Assembly (NCBI GenBank): GCA_027003075.1
Contig: JALWYV010000034.1
Coordinates: 1-54,384, forward strand
Direction: 5' to 3'
From: Caldifarciminota bacterium
GTDB lineage: Bacteria; Hydrothermota; Hydrothermia; LBFQ01
DNA: 54,384 nucleotides
This document shows positions 1 to 9,608 of this stretch, piece after piece. The notes under the pieces were generated by a model that worked only from the letters and a program-made list of their open reading frames with translations, searched no databases and had not been told where the DNA came from. Position 1 is the first letter of the stretch; the number at the start of each line of letters is the position of its first letter. Made by a program: the position numbers and the translations under genes.

Positions 1-12
1 TCGTGGTTTCTT

Positions 13-19
13 CCTCCTT
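13..19 (-). promoter_or_regulatory. Possible Shine-Dalgarno of a gene off the left edge
   Basis: On the minus strand AAGGAGG lies 12 bases before the window edge. Internal operon genes here use the same motif, so a minus-strand gene may begin just outside. No start codon is visible inside the window, so this is weak. Confidence 0.25.
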
Positions 20-35
20 GAGAGGCTTAGACTTT

Positions 36-362
36 CTAAAGGTATTTCCCCTTTCTCCCTTCAGCAACGATTACGATGGCTCGGTAGAGCCGCTCTTCAG
101 CCTCAACGTAATCCCCTTTTCTCTGTCCAAGCGCGAAACTACTGTATGTTTTTTGGAGCAAACTTCTGGGTGTACTTATGTCTCTTTGCGTTATCCCATA
201 CTTTCCCCTATGCATATCCGCATAAGGTTTCCAACGAGTTGCGAAATGTAGCAGTGCAGGGAAAAGGGGCATCAATCGTATCGGACGTTTCGCCCGAAAG
301 GGGATATGATATATCTCCCTGTTGAACGCCCCAAGGGGGGGATCATCATCTTCACCTTTCAA
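36..362 (-). pseudogene. Possible decayed TPR-like fragment in the spacer after rpoC
   Basis: The 300-odd bases downstream of rpoC hold no convincing gene. One minus-strand frame of 108 codons stays open to a TAG at 36-38. Its C-terminal part (GQRKGDYVEAEERLYRA) fits a tetratricopeptide helix pair: Gly-Asp-Tyr, then Glu-Ala-Glu, then Leu-Tyr-Arg-Ala. The rest does not look like a folded protein, and the region is more AT-rich than its neighbours. It could be a remnant of a TPR gene, the end of a shifted frame, or chance. No promoter or ribosome site was seen for it. Confidence 0.2.
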
Positions 363-382
363 ATTGGGAAGAATATTTGATT

Positions 383-410
383 AAAAAAGAGGGAGCGTTA
401 ACGCCCCCTC
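383..410 (-). terminator. Intrinsic terminator after rpoC
   Basis: On the minus strand a 9-bp stem (GAGGGGGCG paired with CGCTCCCTC, one G-U pair, TTAA loop) is followed directly by six T residues. It starts 21 bases after the rpoC stop and closes the ribosomal protein/RNA polymerase operon. It is one of only two clear intrinsic terminators in the window. Confidence 0.9.
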
Positions 411-430
411 TATCATTCCTACGGGGTTTG

Positions 431-3400
431 TCAGGATTCCTCGGCCTTTCTCCTCTCCTCTTCCTCCAGCTCCTCCACCTCAAGCATTATCTTGTCCATC
501 CTCCAGGCCGGGAACCCCGTACCGGCAGGTATAAGGTCACCTATTATCACGCGCTCCTTAAGGCCCCTGAGTTCGTCCCTCTGCCTGCGTATGGACGCCT
601 CGGCCAGCACCCTCGGAGCCTCCTCAAAGGATGCGGCTGCAAGGAAGCTGTCCGTGGTTGCGGCTACCTTACTTATACCGAGGAGGATAGGCTCGTACTT
701 GGCGGGCTTTCCACCCTGTGCGACCACCCTCCGGTTCTCCTCAAGTATGCGGTTGAGGTCCACGATCTGCTCCGGCAGGTAACGAGTATCTCCACCGTCC
801 ACTATACGAACGCGACGGAGCATCTGACGGATTATGATTTCTATGTGCTTGTCGTTTATCTTCACACCGGATACACGGTAGACCTTCTGGATCTCCTCAA
901 GGAGGTACTCGGCTGCGGCCTCCTTACCCTTGATCCGCAGGATGTCCTTGGGTGAGATGTCTCCCTCTATGAGCTTGTCCATCGCACGGACCCGATCGCC
1001 CTTATTCACGAGGAGATACTCACCGTACTTGACCTGATATACGCTCTCGGTGTCGTCGTCGTGCTTCACGATTATGCGGATCATCCCCTTACGGTCGTCT
1101 ATGATTATGTCCTTAACGACACCGTCCCTTTCAACGATCACGGCGTTGTTCTTGGGAACGCGGGCCTCAAACAGCTCCTCAACCTTGGGCAGTCCTCCGG
1201 TTATGTCCCTCGTCTTGTAAATCAGCCTTGGGACCCTTGCTATGACCTCACCGGGGTTGACGTAGGGGTTACCCGTTCCCTTGAAGATCTCATAGGCCTT
1301 CTTGGTGAGACGGGCGTCGTTCGCCAGAGGTATAACCTCCAGAACCTCACCGGTATTGGGATCTATCACCTTGGCTTTGGGGTAAAGACGGCGGTGTCTG
1401 ACCACCTCAACGACGTACTCAAGCGTGGTACCCTGAAGGTCCTCCTTCAAGGATACGCCCTCAACGAGGCCCTCAAACACCAGCTTGCCGGCTTTGGTGA
1501 CGAGGATGGGCATGGCGTAGAAGTCCCATTCGGCGAGGACGTCCCCCTTCTCAACCCTCTCACCATCACCGACGTATATCTTGTAACCGTACTCCAGACC
1601 GTACTCCTTCGTACGGCCATCCTTACTCTCAAGTACGAGGCTACCTTTACGGGACACGACCACCCATCCACCGTCGGCCTGCTCTATGGCCTTTATATCC
1701 TTCCACCTCACCACACCGGGGAACTGGGCGACGTGTCTGGACTCGCCAACTATACGTTCGGCGGCTCCACCCGTGTGCTTCGTCCTCAGGGTAAGCTGGG
1801 TACCCGGCTCACCGATGGACTGGGCTGCCACTATACCCACCGATTCGCCGGTGTCCACCTTCTTACCCGTGGCGAGGTTCCTTCCGTAGCACTTGGCACA
1901 CACGCCGTGGGGAGCCTGACAGTACAGCACGGAGCGGATATGGACGGTGTCTATACCCGCCTCCTCAATGATCCGGGCCTTTTCCTCCGTTATCTCCTCT
2001 CCCGCCTTGACTATGACCTCGGCCGTTACGGGATGGTAAATATCGTACAGGGAATACCTTCCGACTATACGGGAAGAGAGCGGCTCTATCACGGTTTCTC
2101 CCTCCTTCAGGGCCTGGACGGCGCGTCCCTGTATGGCTCCACAATCCTCCATCGTGACCACCACCTCCTGAGCGGCGTCCACGAGCCTACGGGTCAGATA
2201 ACCGGCGTCGGCCGTCTTCATGGCCACGTCGGACAGCCCCTTACGGGCGCCGTGGGAGGAGATGAAGAACTCTATGGACGAGAGTCCCTCCTTCAGGGAT
2301 GAGAGTACGGGTGTGGGGATTAGCTCACCGGCCTGTCCCTTCTTAGCGGGCCTGGTCATCAGCCCCCTCATGGCTCCGAGCTGGCGGGTCTGGTCTATGT
2401 TACCACGGGCGCCGGACATCACCATCATGTAGAGGGGGTTGAAGCCGTTCTTATCCTTCTTCAGGTACTCAAGCATCTTCTTCGTGACCTCTTCGGTCAC
2501 GCGGGTCCATATGTCAAAGATCCTCTGCTGCTTCTCGGCGTGGGTTATTTTACCCTGGGCGTGGAGTCTCTCAACCTGCTCTATCTCCTTGAAAGCCTTC
2601 TTGATTATCTTCTCCTTCTCCGGCGGAACTATCACGTCGTCCATACCGAAGGTGACACCCGACCAGGCCGCCCACTTGAATCCGAGCTCCTTCATATCGT
2701 CAAGGAAGTGGGTCGTCTTCCATGTTCCAAGTTTTTTGAAGATCCGGCTTACGAGGTTGGATATGTCCTTCTTTCCGTACTCTTTATTGAAGGTCTCAAA
2801 GGTGAACTCGTCGTCCCACATCTCCTGAGGGATGATGGAGGCGAATACGACGCGCCCGGCCGTCGTCCTCACCATCTTCGCTGGCACATCCGTCCTGTGG
2901 ACGAAGGGATTGCCCTTTTCAGGTACGAGGACGAACACGGGATCGTTGACGTGAACAGCATCGTTCTCAAGGGCCAGGATGACCTCGTAGGGGTCGGAGA
3001 ACTTCGGAAGGTCTTCCTCCTTCCTGTCCGTAGGCTTCTCCTTCGTCAGGTAGTTTATACCTATGACCATATCCTGCGAGGCCGTGGCGAGAGGCCCTCC
3101 GTGGGCGGGGGATAGGATGTTATGGGGGGCAAGGAGGAGGGCGTAGGTCTCGGCTATGGCCTCCGGGTGGATGGGTACGAATACGGCCATCTGGTCTCCG
3201 TCAAAGTCGGCGTTGTAGGCGGCACACACGAGGGGGTGGAGCTTTATGGCGTACCCTTCCGTCAGGACCGGCTCAAAGGCCTGTATTGACACCCTGTGGA
3301 GGGTAGGGGCGCGGTTGAGCATGACAGGGTAGTGCTTCGTGATATCCAGAAGTAGCTCCACGGTCTGCTGGTGCTTGGACTTAATGAACTCGTGCTTCTC

Positions 3401-4690
3401 CGATCGGGTGTAGGCGAGTCCGGCCCTCTCCAGCTTCTCCTCAAGCCACGGCTTGAACAGCTCAAGGGCCATATCTTTGGGCAGGCCTACCTGATGGAGT
3501 TTCAGCTCAGGGCCGACCACTATCACGGCACGGCCGGAGTAGTCCACACGTTTACCGAGGAGGTTGCGGCGGAGCAGTCCCTTCTTACCGCGGAGGTAGT
3601 CCGTGAGGGACTTCCTCCTCTGACCACTCCGGTTGGTTGAGGGGCGGCGGAGACGGGAGTTGTCTATTAAGGCTTCAACGGCGTGCTTTATCTGACGCTT
3701 CTCGTTTATGATCATCAGCTCAAAGCCGCCCCTCTCGTATATCTGCTTAAGCCTGTGGTTCCTGCGGATTACGTCCCTGTAGAGGTCCGTAAGGTCGGTG
3801 TTGGCAAACTTTCCACCTTCCAAGGGGAGGAGAGGCCTCAGGTCGGGAGGTAGTACGGGTATAACCTCAAGGACCATCCATGCGGGGTTCTGTCCGGAGA
3901 GTATGAAGGCTTCTATGATCTTAAGACGGTTTATAAGGCGGGTGCGCTCCGTGGGATTGGTGGTGTGCATAAACTTGAGCTTGGTGTCGTTGTAGAGGTA
4001 CTCCAGACGGGTCATGCGCTCGTGGGAGTTGGGATCCTCTATGGTCTCGTTCAACTCCTCAAGGAGTTTCTTTATGGCCTCCGCACCCCATCCGGCGGAG
4101 AAGGAGTCGGGGCCGAGTACGCTTATGAGCTTGCGGTACTCCTCAACCGACAGAACCTGTCCCTCCTTCATGTGTATGGTGCGGACGGAACCGTCGTCCA
4201 TCTCTATCTTCACGGTGCTGGGGGACTTCTTGGGATCAAGGATTACGTAGGCGTCGTAGTTTATGATGAGCTCAAACTTGCTCTTCGGTATCCCCAGGAG
4301 GGTGGGTATGATGTAGGGGGGCATCTTGTAGAACCACGGGTGAACCACGGGGGTGTTCAGGACTATGTAACCCATGCGCTCGCGGCGGACGTCGGATCTG
4401 GTGACCTCAACACCACACCTGTCGCATATGACCCCCTCGTATCTGCGCCCTTTAAACTTACCGCAGGCACACTCGTAGTCCTTCACGGGTCCGAAGATCC
4501 TCTGACAGTACAATCCCCCGGGTTCCGGTTTAAGGGTCTTGTAGTTTATGGTTTCGGCGCTCTTTACCTCACCCGCGCCGTACTCACCTCTCTCGCGCCC
4601 TTTTCTCTCGGCCTCTGACCAGAGCTTTATGTCCTCCGGCGAGGCCAGAGAGGCTATCACAGCCTTTATAGTTCTCCAAGTGGTTGCCAT
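431..4690 (-). CDS. rpoC: DNA-directed RNA polymerase subunit beta'
   Basis: Largest catalytic subunit of RNA polymerase; with beta it forms the active-site cleft. At 1,419 residues it is close to the usual 1,400 or so. The N-terminal zinc site is visible as C74, C76, C89 and C92. The catalytic Mg-binding motif NADFDGDQM begins at N493, with the three aspartates at 495, 497 and 499. The second zinc region (CQAPHGVCAKC) and the downstream SIGEPGTQLT block are intact. The ATG lies 10 bases after the rpoB stop and is preceded by GGGGGAG, so it is translated from the rpoB transcript. It is the last gene of the operon and is followed by a strong terminator. Identification is certain. Confidence 0.99.
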   Translation of the reverse strand: MATTWRTIKAVIASLASPEDIKLWSEAERKGRERGEYGAGEVKSAETINYKTLKPEPGGLYCQRIFGPVKDYECACGKFKGRRYEGVICDRCGVEVTRSDVRRERMGYIVLNTPVVHPWFYKMPPYIIPTLLGIPKSKFELIINYDAYVILDPKKSPSTVKIEMDDGSVRTIHMKEGQVLSVEEYRKLISVLGPDSFSAGWGAEAIKKLLEELNETIEDPNSHERMTRLEYLYNDTKLKFMHTTNPTERTRLINRLKIIEAFILSGQNPAWMVLEVIPVLPPDLRPLLPLEGGKFANTDLTDLYRDVIRRNHRLKQIYERGGFELMIINEKRQIKHAVEALIDNSRLRRPSTNRSGQRRKSLTDYLRGKKGLLRRNLLGKRVDYSGRAVIVVGPELKLHQVGLPKDMALELFKPWLEEKLERAGLAYTRSEKHEFIKSKHQQTVELLLDITKHYPVMLNRAPTLHRVSIQAFEPVLTEGYAIKLHPLVCAAYNADFDGDQMAVFVPIHPEAIAETYALLLAPHNILSPAHGGPLATASQDMVIGINYLTKEKPTDRKEEDLPKFSDPYEVILALENDAVHVNDPVFVLVPEKGNPFVHRTDVPAKMVRTTAGRVVFASIIPQEMWDDEFTFETFNKEYGKKDISNLVSRIFKKLGTWKTTHFLDDMKELGFKWAAWSGVTFGMDDVIVPPEKEKIIKKAFKEIEQVERLHAQGKITHAEKQQRIFDIWTRVTEEVTKKMLEYLKKDKNGFNPLYMMVMSGARGNIDQTRQLGAMRGLMTRPAKKGQAGELIPTPVLSSLKEGLSSIEFFISSHGARKGLSDVAMKTADAGYLTRRLVDAAQEVVVTMEDCGAIQGRAVQALKEGETVIEPLSSRIVGRYSLYDIYHPVTAEVIVKAGEEITEEKARIIEEAGIDTVHIRSVLYCQAPHGVCAKCYGRNLATGKKVDTGESVGIVAAQSIGEPGTQLTLRTKHTGGAAERIVGESRHVAQFPGVVRWKDIKAIEQADGGWVVVSRKGSLVLESKDGRTKEYGLEYGYKIYVGDGERVEKGDVLAEWDFYAMPILVTKAGKLVFEGLVEGVSLKEDLQGTTLEYVVEVVRHRRLYPKAKVIDPNTGEVLEVIPLANDARLTKKAYEIFKGTGNPYVNPGEVIARVPRLIYKTRDITGGLPKVEELFEARVPKNNAVIVERDGVVKDIIIDDRKGMIRIIVKHDDDTESVYQVKYGEYLLVNKGDRVRAMDKLIEGDISPKDILRIKGKEAAAEYLLEEIQKVYRVSGVKINDKHIEIIIRQMLRRVRIVDGGDTRYLPEQIVDLNRILEENRRVVAQGGKPAKYEPILLGISKVAATTDSFLAAASFEEAPRVLAEASIRRQRDELRGLKERVIIGDLIPAGTGFPAWRMDKIMLEVEELEEEERRKAEES

Positions 4691-4700
4691 GTCTCCCCCT

Positions 4701-7700
4701 TTACTTTTCTTCTTCCCTTTCCATCTTCAAATCAATAGCGAGCGCCTTCAGGAACTTGGTGAGGACCTGGAACGTGGCGGGTGTGGAGGGAAGAGGCGGT
4801 TCCGTTCCCTCACGGATCGCCTTGTAGGTCTGCACCCTTCCCTTTATGTCGTCGGACTTGACGGTGAGCATCTCCCAGAGGGCGTAAGCGGAGCCATGGG
4901 CCTCAAGCGCCCATACCTCCATCTCTCCGAACCTCTGCCCACCCATGTGGGCGCGTCCACCGACCGGCTGCTGCGTGATGAGAGAGTAGGGACCGGTGGA
5001 TCTGGCGTGGATCTTGTCCTCCGCCATGTGTATGAGTTTCATTATGTACATGGAACCCACGGTGACGGGGTAGTCAAGGTACTCGCCCGTGCGGCCGTCC
5101 CTGAGGCGCATCTTTCCGTCCTCCGAGAGACCGGCCAGCTTCAGCTGCTCCTTCACCTCGTCCACTGTAAGGCTCTGGAAAGCGGGAGCAGCGTACTTTA
5201 TACCCCTCTCGGCCAGTTGCTGGGCGAAGTAGAGCAGATCCTCCTTCTCCGCCTCCTTTATCCACTTCTTCAGATCCTCGTCCTTGTGTGGCTCGTAGAG
5301 CTTTAGCAGGAACTCCTTTATCCGGGAAACCGGTGCCTTGCTCTTGAGAAGGTCCCTGAGTTTCTCCGTGTTCTTTATGGCGGCGAACCCGAGCACGGTC
5401 TCTAAGATCTGACCGAAGTTCATACGGGAAGGCACGCCGAGAGGGTTAAGGACCACGTCCACGGGTGTACCGTCCTCCATGAAGGGCATGTCAGCCCTCG
5501 GGGCTATGATGGATATGACGCCCTTGTTCCCGTGGCGCCCGGCCAGCTTGTCCCCCACCTTTATCTTACGCTTCTGGGCTATGTACACCTTTATGACCTG
5601 ACGAACGCCGGCGGGCAGGTCGTCCCCGCGGCGTATCATGGCGAGACCCTGATCGTACTCCTCTATCAACCTCTCGTAGGTCTCCTGACCGTCCTCTATC
5701 GTCTTTATTACCTCGCTCTCTACCTCCGGATCGTCAAATGTACCCTCCTCAACCACCAGCTTCAGAGGATCCACACTCTGGAGGAACTCCAGGGTGACCT
5801 TCTCTCCCGCCTTCAGGGCCTCAACGAGTTCCCCACCTTTCCGTACGTATACGGGTCTCTTGACCTCGTGTCCGAGGGCTATTGAGAGGGACTCCCTCAG
5901 CGTTGCCCTCAGGTCGTCTATCCGGAGGTTTATCTCGTCAAGGAGCTTCTTCTGACGGGGACCTATGGGCCTGTCCTTGGGTATGGGCTGGTCAGGGCGC
6001 ACGCTGTCGTCAACGTACAGTTCTCCGGGTATGAAGTTCCCCTCTTTGTCATTCATGCCGAAGGCTATGGGGTCGTCGGGGAGGTTTCGGGTGAGGATCT
6101 CAACGCCGATGACGGTACCGTACACGCTCGGAGGCACCCGCAGGGAGGTGTTCTTCCACGGGCGAGACTTCTCACCGAAGATGGACATCAGGAGCTTCTC
6201 CTCGGGGGACAGCTCGCTGAACTTCTTCTCCTCCCTCGGTGTGTTCTTACCCACTAAGATATCCCTCGGTGCCACCTTCGTACCTATGCGGGCTATACCG
6301 TACTCGTCCAGATGCTTCAGTCGGGAGGGGTTCTCCTTGTAGGGTTCGGGGGTGACCACCTCAGGTCCAAGGCGAGTATCAAGCACCTCCGCCGTAAACT
6401 CAAGGATGTGTACGGACGTCAGGAGGTCGTCCATGACGACCCTGTCGGATATGACTATGGCATCCTCAAAGTTGTACCCGTACCAGGGCATGAAGGCTAC
6501 GGTCAGGTTCCTTCCGAGGGAGATCTCCCCACCGACGGAGGAGAGGTTCTCGGCCAGAATGTCGCCCTTCTTTACCTTCTGCCCCTTCTTAACTCTGGGT
6601 ACGTAATGGATAATGGTGTTCTGTCCGGACCTCTCAAAAACCCGGAGGTTGTAAGTCTTCAGGTTGAACTTGGCTCCCTCCGGGCGGATCATTATCTTGC
6701 TGTAATCAACGTAGGCGACCTCCCCGTCCTCCTCGGCCACGACCACGGCACCGCTATCTCTGGCTATCTTTTCCTCCATACCGGTACCCACCAGAGGAGC
6801 CTCGGGGTTAATAAGAGGCACGGCCTGACGCTGCATGTTGGACCCCATGAGGGCACGGTTGGCGTCGTCGTACTCAAGGAAGGGTATGAGTGAGGTGGAG
6901 GGGGATATGATCTGTCTGGGAGACAGGTCTATGTAGTCCACGTGATCCCTGTCCACGAAGATGTAGTTGCGGCGATGCCTTACTATGATGTTTTTAGCCT
7001 TCTTTATTAGTTTGGTCCGGGGGTGAATGGGTAAGTCCGCCGGTGCAATGCGGAGGTCATAGTCCTCGTGGGGAGCAACGTACTTCACCTCACCCGTGAC
7101 CTTACCCTTCTCCACCTTCACGATAGGAGTCTCAAGGAAACCGAGGTCGTTGATGCGGGCGTAGACCGTGGGCGAGAGAATAAGACCGATGTTCTGGCCT
7201 TCCGGAGTCTCTATTGGACAGATACGGCCATAGTGGGAGGGGTGGACGTCACGAACCTCAAGCGTGGCAGTCTCACGGGTCAGTCCACCCTTACCGAGGG
7301 CGGATATACGTCTCTTGTTGGTCAGCTCCGAGAGGGGGTTGGTCTGGTCAAGGAGCTGGGACAGGCTGTTCTGGGTAAAGAAGGCCCCAACAGATCGGGA
7401 TACTATCTTCGGATGCACGATCTTACGCAGGGAGCTCTCCTCGTCTATGAGCTTCTCACGGATACCCTTGGACGTCCTTATGAACTCCGTCCTTACGGCC
7501 TCGTAGAGCTGCTCCCCCACCCTCTTTATACGCCTGTGGGCGAGGTCGTCTATGTCGTCCTCCTCACCCTCACCACGGTAGAGGGATATCAGCTCACGGA
7601 GGGCAACTATAAAGTCCTCTTCCGTAAACCACTCAACGTCATCACCGGGTACTCCGTACCCCTCAAGGTCTCTCAGGTGCTTCTCAAAGTCAAGACGGGC

Positions 7701-9143
7701 GTTTATCTTGTAACGCCCAACCCTTCCGAGGAAGGTCTTATCCGGCGAGAAGAAGTAGGCCCGCAGGAACTCCTCCGCCGTCTCAAGCGTTGAGGAGGAG
7801 AACCTGATCGTACGGTATATGAACCTTATGGCCTCCTCCTTCGTGCGCATCTTATCGTCCCGCAGGGCCTTGTATATCAGGGCTACGGCCGGATCCTTGG
7901 GATCAAAGACCTTGACCTCGGTTATACGGTGTTCTTTCAGGATCTCAAGGACCTCACCGGTAATTACGGTAGGCTCAATGTTCTTATCTTTCTTTGATTC
8001 CCTGAACATCGGAACGAGGATCTCCCCGTCCTCTGAAACGATGTCTTCGGCGAGTATGTACCCCTCAGCCTCCGAAACGGGGACCACCCTCGCGAGGTTA
8101 CCTATGGCGACCTTTACTATCTGACGGGGAGTCTCAAGCCCCATAAAGCGCAGGAAACGGGTAAGGTAAAACTTCCTCTTACGGAGGACGAAGTATATAC
8201 CCTTCTCGCCCTCTATCCGGAGCTCCATCCAGGGGCCACGGTAGGGTATGAGGAGAGCCTTGAATATCTTGTTCAGACCCTCCTCATCTATAACGAAGTA
8301 GATGCCGGGGGATCTGTGGATCTGGCTTATTACGACCCTCTCAACACCCTGAACGACGAAGGTTCCCCTCTCCGTCATGTAGGGGATGTCGGTGAAGTAT
8401 ACGATATCCTCCCTCTCCTCCTCTAAGATACCGCTCTCGTCAAACACCCGCTCCGTCACCCTTATATGGATGGGGACGGAGTACGTGAGATCCTTCTTCT
8501 TCGCATCTTCGGCCGTCCTTGCAGGCTTACCCACCCTGTAGTCATGGTACTCTATCTCAACGCGGCCGGACGTGCTCTGTATGGGGAATATCTCCCGGAA
8601 TATCTGATGCAGGCTCGTCCGGGATCTGGGATCCGAGTAGTCAAAGAAGGACTCCTCCACCTCGTACCTCAGGGAGCCGAGCTTGCTCGCCACACGCTCC
8701 CTGAAGTCGGTCAGGGAATCTCTGGATAGACCCACAAAACCGACCTTGGCCTCGTAGGTCTGAACGTACTCGTTCGCTATGTCAAAGATCTGCTTGATCT
8801 CCTCTCTGGAGTAGGAGCGTTTGGGAAGTACGATGTAGTGCTGCTGGGGTTTCGGAATGTCCTCCCTCACTACCTCCTCTCCGAAAATCTCACGAAGGCG
8901 GCTCTCTATCTCCTTCGCCTTCTCGTATCTCTCGCTGGTTTTACCCTTGGCGACCTTTATGGCCAGGGCAAACCTGTCCGTGAACTCCCTTACGAAGTTC
9001 AAAAACGACGAGCCCCTGCCAACGGGGCTCCAGAAGACGTTGAACCTTTCGGCCAGAAAGTCGTCGTAAGACTTCAGCTGCAGGGCCAAAAGGTACGGTA
9101 TGTCCTTTTCCTCTACCTTACCTACCCTCACTGGTTCTACCAT
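4701..9143 (-). CDS. rpoB: DNA-directed RNA polymerase subunit beta
   Basis: Beta subunit of RNA polymerase, 1,480 residues, longer than the 1,342 of E. coli. The rifampicin pocket reads SQLLDQTNPLSEL then TNKRRISALG. The position equivalent to E. coli His526 is Asn609 here, and the residues before it (FFTQNS) also differ from the usual FFGSSQ. The downstream motifs HPSHYGRICPIETPEGQNIG and GRHGNKG are conserved. The start codon has a strong AGGAGG site 5 bases upstream. Between rplL and this gene lies a 74-base spacer with a 9-bp hairpin that may act as an attenuator or processing site. Identification is certain; the drug phenotype is inferred. Confidence 0.99.
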   Translation of the reverse strand: MVEPVRVGKVEEKDIPYLLALQLKSYDDFLAERFNVFWSPVGRGSSFLNFVREFTDRFALAIKVAKGKTSERYEKAKEIESRLREIFGEEVVREDIPKPQQHYIVLPKRSYSREEIKQIFDIANEYVQTYEAKVGFVGLSRDSLTDFRERVASKLGSLRYEVEESFFDYSDPRSRTSLHQIFREIFPIQSTSGRVEIEYHDYRVGKPARTAEDAKKKDLTYSVPIHIRVTERVFDESGILEEEREDIVYFTDIPYMTERGTFVVQGVERVVISQIHRSPGIYFVIDEEGLNKIFKALLIPYRGPWMELRIEGEKGIYFVLRKRKFYLTRFLRFMGLETPRQIVKVAIGNLARVVPVSEAEGYILAEDIVSEDGEILVPMFRESKKDKNIEPTVITGEVLEILKEHRITEVKVFDPKDPAVALIYKALRDDKMRTKEEAIRFIYRTIRFSSSTLETAEEFLRAYFFSPDKTFLGRVGRYKINARLDFEKHLRDLEGYGVPGDDVEWFTEEDFIVALRELISLYRGEGEEDDIDDLAHRRIKRVGEQLYEAVRTEFIRTSKGIREKLIDEESSLRKIVHPKIVSRSVGAFFTQNSLSQLLDQTNPLSELTNKRRISALGKGGLTRETATLEVRDVHPSHYGRICPIETPEGQNIGLILSPTVYARINDLGFLETPIVKVEKGKVTGEVKYVAPHEDYDLRIAPADLPIHPRTKLIKKAKNIIVRHRRNYIFVDRDHVDYIDLSPRQIISPSTSLIPFLEYDDANRALMGSNMQRQAVPLINPEAPLVGTGMEEKIARDSGAVVVAEEDGEVAYVDYSKIMIRPEGAKFNLKTYNLRVFERSGQNTIIHYVPRVKKGQKVKKGDILAENLSSVGGEISLGRNLTVAFMPWYGYNFEDAIVISDRVVMDDLLTSVHILEFTAEVLDTRLGPEVVTPEPYKENPSRLKHLDEYGIARIGTKVAPRDILVGKNTPREEKKFSELSPEEKLLMSIFGEKSRPWKNTSLRVPPSVYGTVIGVEILTRNLPDDPIAFGMNDKEGNFIPGELYVDDSVRPDQPIPKDRPIGPRQKKLLDEINLRIDDLRATLRESLSIALGHEVKRPVYVRKGGELVEALKAGEKVTLEFLQSVDPLKLVVEEGTFDDPEVESEVIKTIEDGQETYERLIEEYDQGLAMIRRGDDLPAGVRQVIKVYIAQKRKIKVGDKLAGRHGNKGVISIIAPRADMPFMEDGTPVDVVLNPLGVPSRMNFGQILETVLGFAAIKNTEKLRDLLKSKAPVSRIKEFLLKLYEPHKDEDLKKWIKEAEKEDLLYFAQQLAERGIKYAAPAFQSLTVDEVKEQLKLAGLSEDGKMRLRDGRTGEYLDYPVTVGSMYIMKLIHMAEDKIHARSTGPYSLITQQPVGGRAHMGGQRFGEMEVWALEAHGSAYALWEMLTVKSDDIKGRVQTYKAIREGTEPPLPSTPATFQVLTKFLKALAIDLKMEREEEK

Positions 9144-9167
9144 GTCCCCCTCCTGTTAAACGCCAAA

Positions 9168-9198
9168 GAGGGGAAGCCCCCTATAGAGACTTCCCCTC
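9168..9198 (-). promoter_or_regulatory. rplL-rpoB intergenic hairpin (attenuator or RNase III site)
   Basis: A perfect 9-bp stem, GAGGGGAAG with CTTCCCCTC around a 13-base loop, sits between rplL and rpoB. On the minus strand it is followed by only three consecutive T residues, too few for a full terminator. E. coli has a partial terminator and RNase III site at the same place that lowers rpoBC relative to rplJL; an equivalent role is inferred. Confidence 0.7.
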
Positions 9199-9216
9199 GC
9201 AGCCTTGTGCGCGGTA

Positions 9217-9606
9217 TCACTTGAGCTCAACCTTGGCTCCGGCCGCCTCGAACTTCTTCTTGATCTCCTCGGCCTCTTCTTTGGAGACACCCTCCTTTAT
9301 CACCTTGGGAAGGCCCTCTATCATCTCCTTGGCCTCCTTAAGGCCGACTCCGGTAACCTCCCTGATGACCTTCAGGGCCTTTATCTTGTTATCTATGGCC
9401 GTGAGGACCACGTCAAAGGAGGTCTTCTCCTCCTCCTGAGCCTCGGCACCCGCAGCGGCACCGGGAACGGCGGCCACGGCCACGGGAGCGGCCGCACTTA
9501 CGCCGAACTTATCCTCAAGTGCCTTAACGAGTTCGGCGAGCTCCAGAACCGTAAGGTTCTCAATTGCGGCTACTATCTCCTCCACTGAGAGCTTCTTCTC
9601 GGTCAT
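9217..9606 (-). CDS. rplL: 50S ribosomal protein L7/L12
   Basis: Stalk protein of the large ribosomal subunit, which recruits translation GTPases. At 129 residues it has the normal length. The layout is standard: an N-terminal dimerisation helix ([17 protein letters not shown]), an Ala/Gly-rich hinge around residues 40-55, and the C-terminal globular domain with [17 protein letters not shown]-like and [11 protein letters not shown] stretches. It follows rplJ by 2 bases, with an AAGGAGG-like site inside the end of rplJ, and is followed by the rplL-rpoB hairpin. L12 is normally made in excess over other ribosomal proteins, and the downstream hairpin fits such an arrangement. Confidence 0.98.
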   Translation of the reverse strand: MTEKKLSVEEIVAAIENLTVLELAELVKALEDKFGVSAAAPVAVAAVPGAAAGAEAQEEEKTSFDVVLTAIDNKIKALKVIREVTGVGLKEAKEMIEGLPKVIKEGVSKEEAEEIKKKFEAAGAKVELK

Positions 9607-9608
9607 TT

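Noticed and set aside
1061-2302. Long open frame of 413 codons opposite rpoC, and others like it opposite rpoB (5532-5885, 7068-7793) and amrS (15887-16717)
   Set aside because: They lie wholly antisense to certain genes, have low-complexity Leu/Gly/His/Tyr composition typical of shadow frames, and no promoter or ribosome site.
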